A DNA stretch of 64,000 nucleotides from Arion vulgaris. Lineage: Eukaryota; Mollusca; Gastropoda; Stylommatophora; Arionidae. The position numbers were made by a program, and so were the translations under genes. The stretch covers positions 19,110,867 to 19,174,866 of the forward strand of contig CM036754.1 of assembly GCA_020796225.1 (NCBI GenBank). Reading direction: 5' to 3'. Below the pieces are notes generated by a model. That model was given only the letters and a program-made list of their open reading frames with translations. It did no database searches and was not told where the DNA came from. The first letter of the stretch is position 1, and the number at the start of each line of letters is the position of its first letter. Positions 32,090-42,632 of the stretch are shown here, piece by piece.

Positions 32090-32342
32090 CCCTTGCCGGG
32101 GCTCGCAAGGGGAGCGAAGAATCGCAACACTGCGACCTACAATGCATCTCGTAAGAGGCGACTGAGGTAGGTGCCTAGGCAATCTAACCTAGCAAATAAA
32201 AAGAGTCGCAGAAATCGGATGTGCTGGCCTACTTGTAGACGCATAACTGTTACAACATACAATTGCTCTTAGGCTCAGATAACATACAAATCATAAAGAG
32301 TGGTTAACAAGTGGTCGATGTGAAGCTTTCGAAGAAGAAGAA
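32090..32342 (+). mobile_element. SINE-D
   Basis: CCTTGCCGGGGCTCGCAAGG head through to AAGCTTTCGAAGAAGAAG. Confidence 0.85.
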
Positions 32343-33790
32343 GTGTACTAACTATTAATGCTGGATCATCTAACAATAATAATTAACACAATACATCGAC
32401 TTTCACGAGAGATTCTATAGAAGAATATAACTCACCTGTCGTTGAAGAAAAAAAAAACACAAACAAGCTGTCTACTGCTACAGAACAACTCTATCAAACC
32501 TTCAACATTCTTTTCGCACGTTGAAGACTTGTATTTACTCTATACTTAACCAAATTACTTCCTTTAGTATTCTTGAATGCTACTAGAACATTCCACGAAT
32601 CTCACAATATACAACTGCCAAATTGAATTCTTATTCCTAGGAAAGTGTTTTTTTAAAAACCGTCTCCCCAATCAACCTGACGTACTAGTTTGGGACTTCA
32701 TTACCTGATAAACTAGACACGTTTAAGGCCCCTGCCAAAAATACAGCAACGTGTCACTACCAGCTGTATGATATCACGATGCCCCCTTTCTATCTGGTAA
32801 CTAGCTTCAGGTAGATCATCGAGTGATAAGTACGTAACGGAGAACAATACATCGGCGGGGGTTCTGACAGTAGCCTATAGAAGTCATGGCCAGACCGTCT
32901 ATCTCTCAAGGTGGTCTTCGGTGTGTCTCGGTTTGAACAAGTTGGCGCCAGAGAGACAAGAATTGGTAGGAGTTTATTACAATTTACCTTGACTCGGGAT
33001 CAATTCACGTATCCAAGTGGGTGGACGTTTGTGTAAGCGTGGCCCCTGGCACACACGTTATCCGAGGCCACGGTTGGAAGAAAGAAAGGATCGAGAGAAA
33101 GACAGCGTCCGACTGATTGAACAAGGATCAGATGGAAAATAAAAGGGTAGTAACTTAGTGGACATAGGGCCGAGGTCAGATTATCACCTTTGTTGTGATG
33201 AATAGACAAGGTCGTTTGGTGGTGATAAAGAAAACTTGGAGCCATAAATTGAACTTTATTTAACCGTCGAGTGGTGTCAATACTAGTAAACTAACCGTCG
33301 TTTGGTGTCTATACTAGTAAACCAACAGTCGTGTGGTTTCAATACTAAAGGTGTATATTGTCACTGGGAATATATATATATGCTTTGAACACTGATGTTT
33401 GCGGTCCTGTCTGTTTCCCTTCACATAGATTTAAGTAGCTCTATCTTTGTATTCAATTAATTTTTTTTCTCACATTTCCATTGCCTAGTATATATGAACA
33501 CAGATATTACAAATTAGCCATGTTCTACAATTTCTCCCCGATTGTATTTTACAGTAACCATCAGATTGTATTTTACAGTAACCATCAGATTGTATTTTAC
33601 AGTAACCATACTGAAAAAAACACCCCAAGTACCTTACCACCTGGTTTCAGGCAATGGCAGTGCTTACTGAAATTTTTTAAATAAACCTAGCGGATCACAT
33701 GTTTTTGCGTGTACAGGCAGGCTCTCAGGCAGGTAAGAAGTACTTAAGGAAGGTACATAGAATAAGACAACACAGCCACACTGTACTCAC
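32343..33790. other. intron, two short tandem repeats
   Basis: Mostly unrecognised. Three copies of a roughly 41-bp unit (ACCGTCGTTTGGTGTCTATA type) at 33262-33350, and three copies of the 21-bp unit CAGATTGTATTTTACAGTAA at 33538-33608. Confidence 0.6.
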
Positions 33791-33886
33791 CTCCAGGCAG
33801 ACCAGCTTTGGTGTTTGACTTCTCTATTCTGTACTGGTATACATTCAGAGTAAAGAGCATGTGTGATGAACGGGCGTCATCTTCAT
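33791..33886 (-). CDS. KIF26: KIF26-like kinesin, motor exon (switch I region)
   Basis: 96-nt exon between acceptor GATATTTTCAG and donor GTGAGT. It reads (D)[20 protein letters not shown] then [11 protein letters not shown](V). It corresponds to the kinesin switch I/beta-6 strand. Standard motors have NxxSSRSH; here the SSH is kept but the Arg is missing, as expected for the degenerate KIF26 motor. It enters with one base carried from 42453 and leaves one base (G) that completes Val in exon 12061. The DEDDxRxSHMLFTL match to vertebrate KIF26B is close. Confidence 0.93.
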
Positions 33887-33989
33887 CTGAAAATATCATA
33901 TTGAGGAAAAGGATAGTGATTTGAAAAATTGGTATTGTCACAGTGTCTAAATATTCTCGAATCGATCATCTAAACGGCATTACATTATA

Positions 33990-34255
33990 TCATCATCAAA
34001 TAGTTGCCCTGAGCAGAACTTTGCTACCCTAACAGTCCTTTGAATTTTATCTCTTATAGGCCTGATGTACCGTTCCGTCTCTGCAGCAGTCATGTTCAAA
34101 CCATCAATTACATCCTGAATCAATCTTCACCGTGGTATTCCTCTTCTCCTCTTTGCTGGGATGCCTCCTTACATAATGATCTTCTCCAACCATTCGTGTC
34201 TCTTTATATGTCCAAAATATTTCAATCTTCTCCTACCTATTTATAGCATCAAAGT
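33990..34255 (-). mobile_element. LINE tail fragment
   Basis: The minus strand matches the YFGH-K-KRH, EKIIM-K-GIPAKRR, MTAAE..R and VAKFCSG tail family. Several frame breaks. Confidence 0.65.
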
Positions 34256-34519
34256 TCTATATCAAAAGTTTTAGCACTGCTACTATTCGAGGATAGCCTA
34301 ACAAAAGATCGTTCTATGTTCCTTTGCCAAATATATGTAGATCTGTCTTCTTTTAATATCATCAACCATCTAATTATACATTTGAGAAAAATGATGGCAA
34401 ACCGTATTACAGTACTCGTAGTTTTCTACAAAACAGGCAATACGACAAGTTTGACAGAGTGCTTTGACGAAGTTAAAGAAGAAACTAGGATCTGACAGAA
34501 ATTGTTCCAACTATTCAAA
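34256..34519. other. intron, possible LINE remains, no gene seen
   Basis: Short plus-strand pieces resemble thumb-region LINE sequence (FCLTEC-like around 34450), too degraded to call. Confidence 0.3.
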
Positions 34520-35290
34520 TACAAACGTATCTAAGGAAAATCTGGAATAAAAACGAATAACGAAATAAATGTAACACAAAAACACACATAAAAACTAGAA
34601 ATAGAAAACAAACAATGAAACATCTAGTAAATATATAACTTGAATACATGCAACATATACCCATATATTACAAGCGGAAGAAAGTACTAAGAAGCATAAG
34701 AATGGAATATAACATGAATACATGCAACATATACCCATATAGATTACAAAGCATGGGAAGATAAGTAGTAAGAAGCATAAGAATGTAATACGTTGAGCCG
34801 CGTGGTCGCAAGGTACCATACAAAGAAATCAACCGATTCTCCAGAGCAAATCGACTGCGATCATCGAGGAACATGATCGGATGGCTGTGATCTGGACATC
34901 GTGAGCACCTAAATGGCCAGTGTCATTGAAATGGGTGGCTACAGGGTCCAGAGCATTGGCGTATGTCGCGTAAGTGTTGGGCGAATCGGTCACTGAACCT
35001 CTTGCCTGTCTCGCCGATATAAGCCTTGTTACACCGCTTACAGATAATGGCATAGATAAGATTACGGGACTCGCATGTGAACCCATCGTCAATGAAACGT
35101 ACCTAAAGGAAAGATACAGTACGCGTCTGTATCACATAAGCACACGTGTTGCAACGCCGACGACCACACTGGACAGTGCCAAATGAGTCTGGATATTGGA
35201 CTTAAGGCGACTGTGTACCAACATATCCTAAGACTTCTGTCCCGTCTGTAAGACACCAAAGGATAGTTGGGGAAGACAGAACGGGTCTCA
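34520..35290 (-). mobile_element. Penelope-like element, left arm of inverted pair
   Basis: The minus strand encodes, with frameshifts, the end of a Penelope-type protein: PSVRH-IVG upstream, a CNTC-type Cys pair, DDGFTCES, NLIYAIICKRCNKAYIGETG, KRFSDRFAQHLRDIRQ, HFNDTGHLGAHDVQITAIRS and SRFALENRLISLYGTLRPRG. The YIGETG...R core is the GIY-YIG endonuclease signature of Penelope-like retroelements, used to nick target DNA. No RT domain is present, so it is strongly 5'-truncated. It lies head-to-head with the next copy, and lacks the 3' tail that copy has. Confidence 0.85.
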
Positions 35291-35299
35291 GGATCTGAT

Positions 35300-36265
35300 C
35301 TGAGAGGCCCGTCTGTCTTCCCAACTATCCTTTGGTGTCTTACAGACGGGACAGAAGTCTTAAGGATATATTGGTACACAGTCGCCTTAAGTCCAATATC
35401 CAGACTCATTTTGGCACTGTCCAGTGTGGTCGTAGGCGTTGCAACACGTGTGCTTATGTGATACAGACGCGTACTGTATCTTTCCTTTAGGCACGTTTCT
35501 TATTGACGATGGGTTCACATGCGAGTCCGTAATCTTATCTATGCCATTATCTGTAAGCCGTGTAACAAGGCTTATATCGGCGAGACAGGCAAGAGGCTCA
35601 GTGACCGATTGCCCAACACTTACGCGACATACGCCAATGCTCTGTGACCCCTGTAGCCACCCATTTCAATGACACTGGCCATTTAGGTGCTCACGATGTC
35701 CAGGTCACAGCCATCCGATCATGTTCCTCGGATGATCGCAGTCGATTTGCTCTGGAGAATCGTTGATTTCTTTGTATGGTACCTTGCGACCACGCAGGCT
35801 CAACGTATTACATTCTTAGCTTCTTAGTACTTTCTCTTCCCATGCTTTGTAATCTATATGGGTATATTTTGCATGTATTCATGTTATATTACATTCTTAT
35901 GCTTCTTAGTACTTTCTCTTCCCTGCTTTGTAATCTATATGGGTATATGTTGCATGTATTCAAGTTATATATTTACTAGATGTTTCATTGTTTCTTTTCC
36001 TTTCTATTTCTAGTTTTTTGTGTTTTTTGTGTTACATTTATTTCGTTATTCGTTTTTATTCCAGATTTTTCTTAGATACGTTTGTATTTGATCGTCCATT
36101 TGTGTTTCATTTTAATTTGTCACTCCTGTTTGTTCGTTTGCTTGATAAAGGCCTTGTTGGTCGAAACGTTGCTGTATTTTGTCACTGTTTTTGTAATTTG
36201 TAAAACTACAGTACTTTGTAATTACGTGTTTTGCCAATCAAATAGTTTTACTGCAGTTCCATATA
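35300..36265 (+). mobile_element. Penelope-like element, right arm of inverted pair, with 3' tail
   Basis: About 96% like the left arm by eye, in opposite orientation, starting at the same 5' point (near GCCCGTCTGTCTTCCCAACT). The coding part has the same Cys pair, YIGETGKR, DTGHLGAHDV-Q and ALENR-like motifs in broken frames. After the arm ends (about 36088) it continues through a tail with TTGATAAAGGCCTTGTTGGT and CGAAACGTTGCTGTA (hammerhead-like), the TTTGTAAAACTACAGTACTT motif, and ends TTTTACTGCAGT. A duplicated roughly 75-bp UTR unit (TCTATATGGGTATAT, GCATGTATTCA) lies at 35835-35970. Confidence 0.85.
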
Positions 36266-36294
36266 TATATACTAAAAATGATTGGTGATTTAAA

Positions 36295-36415
36295 CATGAA
36301 CGAAACTTACATAGACTGCTGTGGGGCATTCACGAGGAGCTCCAACTAACATGCAGCGTACATAGTCAGCTGTGGGGCGCTCGCGAGCTCTAACTGACAT
36401 GCAGCTGCATAAAGG
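36295..36415. repeat. ~55-bp tandem duplication
   Basis: ACATAG-CTGCTGTGGGG then CTAACATGCAGC-type sequence occurs twice (36310-36358 and 36361-36406). Confidence 0.65.
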
Positions 36416-36989
36416 CAACCCATCTCATAGCTTAGACGAGCATAAGAAACCGATCACAAAGAAGAAGAAAAAGAGTTATAAATATCCAGCTATTTCATTC
36501 TCCATATTTCACTATTTTCATCCCTGGTTGGACCCAAAGCTCGTATTAAGACTGATGTTAAATGTCTGCAATAATGTATACGGTTTTGCTGTGCTCCTGG
36601 TTCAGATCCATACAGAACAATTGGTATTTCTACAGCTTTGTGACTTTGCACTTTTGTTCTGTGTCAGACAGTGACTGTTTCTAGCATAATGTTTGACTTC
36701 ATGTTTTGAATAGTGCATGCAGTGACACGAACTGGGCGGTCTTCTGCATCAAAGGACATTGATGTGACTTTCTTATAACCCTAGCTAAAGATACGCAGAA
36801 GATAAAGGAACTGGTTACCTCCTATCAGACCAAATTGTACTTGACCTATAAGTACTTCAGCACGAACTTCAATAGTTCCAGCGTAATGAAAGAAGAAAGT
36901 CTAGAATATAATAAGGAAGTAATGTATACTGTTCACTACATCCTTTGCTAAAATCCAAGTATTTGTCGCGTAACATCAACATTTTACCT
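36416..36989. other. intron, possible LINE scrap
   Basis: The minus strand at about 36600-36680 weakly resembles a VVLPVLLYGSE-type RT segment (IVLYGSEPG). Too degraded for a firm call. Otherwise nothing recognised. Confidence 0.3.
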
Positions 36990-37100
36990 ACATTAAGATC
37001 AGGGATCTCTAGAAAATATCATCACCGCTCCACGCTGGGAACGAGTACCTTCAGGGTAAGAGCCGAGCATCTAACTTCCACACCACAGAGATCTCTAGTT
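36990..37100. repeat. R1 fragment
   Basis: GATCAGGGATCTCTAGAAAA and the CACGCTGGGAACGAGTACCT block match 24030-24095. Confidence 0.5.
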
Positions 37101-37194
37101 AAGTTAAGAATTAATACCACTCATGGCGCATCTCTCTCTCTCTCGTTCTTTTTCGGCCATTTTGAGCATTCTTATTGTGATATATAAACAGCCT

Positions 37195-37310
37195 TTGACA
37201 AGAACGTATTTTTACGTCACATCTTTCAGCGCCATTTGGAGCTCTAGTGCTTATCCTTCGGTGACGTGTCCGGTTTCAGCCAGCGTTTACTAGGTTCGCT
37301 CTCCGTTAGC
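37195..37310 (-). mobile_element. SINE-E fragment
   Basis: CAGCGCCATTTGGAGCTCTA, GCTTATCCTTCGGTGACGTG and CAGCGTTTACTAGGTTCGCT match 47620-47700. Confidence 0.65.
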
Positions 37311-37473
37311 CTTTGACTGTCCCCAGCCGACCTACAAGGCAGCAGGTTATGTCGCATCTAAAACGTTGAGCAATCAGGTGCTGGCGGAGTGGCTATTTTT
37401 CCTCATTCGGTATAACAGCTTTTACTGAACATTGCTCTAATGACAATTCTTCGAAATGCCTTACTATCATATG

Positions 37474-37629
37474 CAGTGGCGGCTCGTGCAAAGTTTTGTT
37501 GGTAGGGCCAGACATATGTTTTTGTGGAAAATCATGGTATTGGGTTATGCTATATTTTAATTTATACACGTTTCACATTATTTTTGGTGGGGCTCGGCCC
37601 CACTAGCCCTTAATGGCGAGTCGCCACTG
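37474..37629. mobile_element. hAT-type MITE, CAGTGGCGGCTCGT family, copy 3
   Basis: 156 bp, CAGTGGCGGCTCGTGCAAAG ... TTAATGGCGAGTCGCCACTG. Perfect 8-bp target duplication ATCATATG on both sides (37466-37473, 37630-37637). Confidence 0.92.
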
Positions 37630-37756
37630 ATCATATGCAAAGTGCCCACCAGCTTATACACTCATTTTAAAATCTACTATCACACAAAAAATCTTGCATT
37701 ATCTTCTCTGTGTGCATTTCTCCTTTTTTGTTGTCCTGGTATAAACTCGTCTTATA

Positions 37757-38011
37757 CAGGGTGTTCAAGATAATTGCAGCCCGTGAATGGAGCTAATCTG
37801 GCATATATGTATGGAAATGGGAAGGTTCAGTTATGACGTAGTATAGGTCAAGGTTGTGTGACGGTGTGTAATTGTAGTGAGGAAGGGGCGATGAACAAAT
37901 GTGACGTAGGACGAGCTAGTCAGAACCGGTTTAAATAGTAAATAAACACAACTCAATGTGTACCTGGCAAGTTTGGAATTATCAATGGGGCTGCAATTAT
38001 CTTGAACACCC
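37757..38011. mobile_element. mariner-type MITE, copy 1
   Basis: 255 bp with about 26-bp terminal inverted repeats (CAGGGTGTTCAAGATAATTG, CAGCCC ... CTTGAACACCCT) at a TA target. The interior has GTTCAGTTATGACGTAGTAT and GTGACGTAGGACGAGCTAGT. No coding capacity. Confidence 0.88.
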
Positions 38012-39335
38012 TATACAAACTTCATGTCTTTAAAAAAATTTACTATTATACAAATGCTTCATTTTTAACTGCCATAATTTTTTCTTTCAAAGTTCAGTCA
38101 ACTTCATTATTTTGTATTATAAATTTATATATCATGGTAAAGATTCTTCTGTAACATTTGTATTCGAATGTGCATTGTTTTGTTCCTTCTCTGATTGTTA
38201 ATTGTTCTGGCATCACAGACCTGCACATTGTTGTGCGTCTCCTCTGATTGTTAACTGTACAGGCATCACTGACATATGCTGGATTAGAAAAGATTCGTGC
38301 CATTAAAAATCTAATTTTTATGGTTCTGTCTGTCCCGTCACACATTTTTTCCCTAAAGCTTCACGAAAGCTATCAATATTCTCATTTTCATTATCTTCAT
38401 TGTGACACCATTGTTAGTAATGAAAAACGAGAATCAAAGCTTTCTACCGCTTTCATATTGTCTAGTTGGTTTTCGTTTTTTTTGGGTTTTCTATACATTA
38501 ATATACACGTTTTGTTTGCGTAATTTTGTTGTTGAATTGATATAATTCTTCGTCTGCGTATTTTTCTTCTTCTTCTTCAGCTTTCCAAGCCTTTGATAAT
38601 CATTGTTGTAATTGTCACCAGCCTCTATCTCTTTTTTTTTAGCCTTTTCTTTCCAGTTGTTGACTCCCAGTATTTGAAGGTCTTCAAAATGTAATTGATA
38701 AATTAAAAAAAAAACCCACAAAAATTCATGAAGATTTTTTTTGTTGGGAGAATGAGGGCAAAGCATCAACAACTGGTATAATTCCAGTAAAACCTTGACT
38801 TCTGGTCACTTTGGTTTTAGATGTAGGTCAAGGTGAATAGTTTAATAAGATATGGGAAACTTTAATTGTGTAGATATTTAAAAATACTGGATGGTTTAAT
38901 ATCGTTGTTCGACAAGAGACTAACGTCAAAACTAATAAGCTGTACCAAAGTGAGAAGGAGAGAAAGAGAGAGCGAGTTGTGGAGAGAAATGATCTCATTT
39001 GCCGTTAGGAAGTATAATGTCAAACAGTTAAGGGAGGTAAGCAAGTGTGCATTAATAGTCGTATATTAAAATTGAAAGCACACAGCTAGACTGGATATTG
39101 ATCGCCCAGATATTGATCTTTGGTCGTTACAATTTTTCTTGATTATGAATTTGATACAGAGCTATGTCATTTTGATAATGTTTTTTTGTTTGTTTGTCAG
39201 ACTTTGATAGTTTGTTTCTTTTTATATTCATAGCGCATATTCAAGTGTTCTCATTGAAGTATGTTCAGGAAGATTGAGACTCGAAGATTGAGGCTGGGCT
39301 CGAAGACATTGGTTGAAGTTTCTGAAGACAAAATT
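38012..39335. other. intron, no gene seen
   Basis: A roughly 50-bp repeat (CTCTGATTGTTAA.TGT.C.GGCATCAC) occurs twice at 38190-38275. No exon recognised. Confidence 0.45.
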
Positions 39336-39339
39336 CAGT

Positions 39340-39690
39340 TTTTTTCGTCTTCTTGCTGTCAATACCGTCTCACTGTGGAATACCAGGAAATAAAACAGCA
39401 GACCGACTGGTCAAGGTAGATGCTGCGGGAAAGCAGGCGGATGTATCAGGTTACGCATCATTAAAAGAAAATGATGATTAAAGTGAAAGAACGCCACCAA
39501 TAGTAATACAGAACGAGCACCACTATATCAGCAGATTAGAACAAGTTGTCATTCTGTGTCTTCAAACAAAACACAATCGACTCCACATCCATTTGTATAG
39601 CATTTCAGGATTGACATTTCAACCATATTTATATGTAGACAGACATCCCAGAATGTAGAGCACCACATTTCAAGACTGCCCCGAATGATA
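39340..39690 (+). mobile_element. LINE RNase H-like fragment
   Basis: The plus strand in broken frames: VFLLSIPSHCGIPGNKTADR, LVKVDAAGKQAD, then RLEQVVILCLQTKHNRLHIH, LYSISGL and TTFQDCPE. The IPSHCGIPGNKTADRL string is the final block of the RNase H domain in Jockey/I-type LINEs; the LRTGHNRLN-like block follows it. A different LINE lineage from the tails elsewhere in the window. Confidence 0.8.
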
Positions 39691-39793
39691 TACAGAGACA
39701 AAAGAGGCAACCTCACTGACTTAGTGAAACAACTGCCCCGAATGATATACAGAGGCAAAAGAGACAACCTCACTGACTTAGTGAAACAACCAC
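39678..39793 (+). repeat. 57-bp tandem duplication at LINE end
   Basis: CTGCCCCGAATGATATACAG to TTAGTGAAACAAC occurs twice (39676-39732, 39733-39789), extending the LINE's CPE codons. A further LINE-end repeat. Confidence 0.85.
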
Positions 39794-40045
39794 TCATGTG
39801 GTGCCGGGGCCCGTTAGGGAAGCAAAGAATAGTACCACTGCAACCTACAATGCATGTCGTAAGAGGCGACTGATGTAGGCTCTAGGGATGCTACCCTAGT
39901 AAAAAAAAAAGCAGCGCAGAAATCGGACGTGCTGGCCTACTTGTAGGCGCATAACTGGCACAACGTACAATCGCTCAGGCTCAGATCACATACAAATCAC
40001 AGAGTGGTTAACAAGTGGTCGATATGGAACGTTCGAAGAAGAAGA
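39794..40045 (+). mobile_element. SINE-D
   Basis: Full-length plus copy, CATGTGGTGCCGGGGCCCGT to GGTCGATATGGAACGTTCGA plus AGAAGAAG. Confidence 0.88.
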
Positions 40046-40290
40046 AATGAAACAACACTGGATAGTCAATTACACAGATCTATGTGTAAGCTACAAAAGA
40101 CAGGGATATTTATACAAGAGACGTCATCAAGTAGCATGTCCCTTGCAGTACGTCACTTTCATCACATCCTGCCTGAAAAACTCGCTGTCTCCATCAAGTT
40201 TTAACGCCTCTTCTAACTCATGATAAAGGTTTCTGTAATGTCCTGCTGCCACCTTCGTCTGGTTCTTCAAGAGACAACATTGATTATATA

Positions 40291-40545
40291 CAGAGTGTTC
40301 AAGATAATTGCAGCCCCATTGACAATTCGAAAGTTGCCAGGTACAAATTGAGTTGTGTTTATTTACTATTTAAACCGGTTCTGACTAGCTCGTCCTACGT
40401 CACATTTGTTCATCGCCCTTCCCGCACTACAATTACACCGTCACACAACCTTGACCTATACTACGTCATAACTGAACCTTCCCATTTCCATACATATATG
40501 CCAGATTAGCTCCATTCACGGGCTGCAATTATCTTGAACACCCTG
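40291..40545. mobile_element. mariner-type MITE, copy 2 (opposite orientation)
   Basis: 255 bp, near-exact reverse complement of 37757-38011, with TATA on both sides (TA target). The two copies are only 2.3 kb apart. Confidence 0.9.
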
Positions 40546-41029
40546 TATATACATATTTTTTTCAAAGTTAACGAACGAAAGGAAGGTCACCCATATGCTT
40601 ATTCCTACGATCCAACCATGACCAGGCGCATGCTTTAATTTCTATCCTTACATCATGCTTAACTATTTGATTATTTGTTACTAAGCCTACATCATATCGT
40701 TCAAGGCAGACCCATAGGTGCTCAGGACACACAATTAGCTAGGTATCAAAGTGTGTGAATGCTGAATGTCTATTGTAATGGATGTTTCTAAAAACTAAGC
40801 GTTGGAGAAATCTGACAGACCTGAAGCTGACTGCCCAGTTTGTGGTCCACAAATTAAGCGTATGAGCAGAGATAGCTAATGAAGAAGAAGAATGTTTCTC
40901 ACATTGATCTGCTGGCGTGTTCAAATCTTTAATTACTGAATCGACATACGACCCATAGGGCTGAGTCGTTCCCGCAAGCATAAAATCTACATTGATAATC
41001 GCACCTACCACTTATGTCTGTTTCAGTTA
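40546..41029. other. intron, no gene seen
   Basis: Contains GGCAGACCCATAGGTGCTCA (40709), shared with 53650 and likely a LINE 3' UTR scrap. Confidence 0.4.
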
Positions 41030-41818
41030 TGCCCAACACCAACAAACCAACCTATAACAACCAATAAAAACCAACTATAACAACACTAACAAACCACTAA
41101 CACCAACATTAAACCAAACTACACCAACAAAAACAACACTAACAAACAATAAAACACACTAAAACCAACACTAACAACACAAAAACTTACAACAATAACA
41201 AACACTATAACAAACCAACAATAACAACAACACTATAACAACCAACATATAAAACCAAAAACAATATAACAACTAAAACAACATAACACCAACACTAACA
41301 ACAAACTATAACAAACCACACATAACACAAATTAACAACCAGATTAAAACCACACTCAACCACACTAACAACAACTTAAAACCAAACTATAACAAACCAC
41401 AAAACCAACTTAACGACCAACATAACAACCAATTAACAACCAACATACAAAACACAAACCAACACTATAACAACAAAAAACAACATAAACAACCAACACT
41501 ATAAAACCAACATATAACAAGACCAACACTTTAATCAGAACCAACACTATAACAACCAACACTATAACAAACACAACACTATAACAAACCAACACTATAA
41601 CAAACCAACACTATAACAAACCAACACTATAACAAACCAACACTATAACAAACCAACACTATAAAATTAACAAACCAACACTATAACAAACCAACACTAT
41701 AACCACACTATAACAAACCAACACTATAACAAACCAAGACTATAACAAACCAACACTATAACAAACCAACACTATAACAAACCAACACTATAACAAACCG
41801 ACACTATAACAGAAGTGC
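41030..41818 (-). repeat. 16-bp minisatellite (AACAAACCAACACTAT), noisy left part
   Basis: Clean from about 41560 to 41818 and increasingly gapped and irregular towards 41030. On the minus strand it starts directly after the 3' end of the LINE at 41815-42200, so it sits where that element's tail should be. Confidence 0.9.
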
Positions 41819-42200
41819 TCAGTCGCCTCCAGTAAATGTTATTAGGGTCTGTTGTCTTTCCCCAGGTGGAAGATGGAGTTGGTTGTCTACTCTTACCGTT
41901 AAGTGTAGGGGTATGAGCTTTAATATAATTTGCGCTTCAGAGCCAGATGAGTCGCCCTTGTGTTATATCCGTGTTTATTTAGTGTGATCTTGATATTGTC
42001 TATCCATCTTTTTCTTGGTCTTCCCTTGGCTCTAGTACGTTATCTCTTTTTATTGTATGCTGTTATTGGTGGTTGGTTGTATTTCATTATCACTAAATGT
42101 CCAAACCACTGCATTTGTTGTCTTTCAATGTATTCGGTACATGAAGTTATGGCCACTCCGCTTCTGATATCCTCATTTCGTAGTCTAACTTTCCTGGTGA
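41815..42200 (-). mobile_element. LINE C-terminal fragment
   Basis: The minus strand, with shifts: REDQEKDG-like for a GRPRKRW box, TISRSH/DNIKITLN, HGYNTR, ALKRKLY-KAHTPT and PPGERQQTLITFTGGD. RTE-like ORF2 tail. The 3' side becomes the 16-bp array. Confidence 0.65.
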
Positions 42201-42452
42201 CCCCCAATGTCTTATAAAGTCTGCATTCTGATAGCCCTTCTGCCTACAAATTTCCCATCTTGATCTGCTGTAGACACCGTAAATCAATATTACGAATGTG
42301 CATCTCTACGTTAAATGTCTATTTCAAAGTAAACGTTATTTCCTCTTCTTTCACCTGAATAACATCCTAACAAGCTCTGAACAGATTTTGGTCACCATAT
42401 TCATACATTCGACTCTCTCACATTCATGTACTCGACACGTGCTTATACATAC

Positions 42453-42609
42453 CAGCAGCGGAGCGGAAGCGAGGCTGCATCTAAATAGAAAGCTGCCTTG
42501 TCGGCATTTGGTGCTCTAAGTTCACTTTGATTCTCAAGTTGGGTGCCACATATTGGATCCTCCCTCAGGTACACACTAGGAGCTGCGCCTACCCCAGTTG
42601 CTTCCGTTC
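42453..42609 (-). CDS. KIF26: KIF26-like kinesin, motor exon (first one visible; one extra base)
   Basis: 157-nt exon between acceptor TTTGTTTACAG and donor GTATGTATAAG. It reads [46 protein letters not shown] and then a short segment. [20 protein letters not shown] is diagnostic of KIF26 motors (vertebrates have [33 protein letters not shown]). The frame kept by these residues leaves two bases at the donor, which with exon 33886 would give a TGA stop; one base fewer gives Asp and continues [11 protein letters not shown]. So one base between about 42453 and 42478 appears to be extra. Upstream motor exons were not found in the remaining 21 kb. Confidence 0.92.
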
Positions 42610-42632
42610 CTGTAAACAAAGACAATTTTAAC

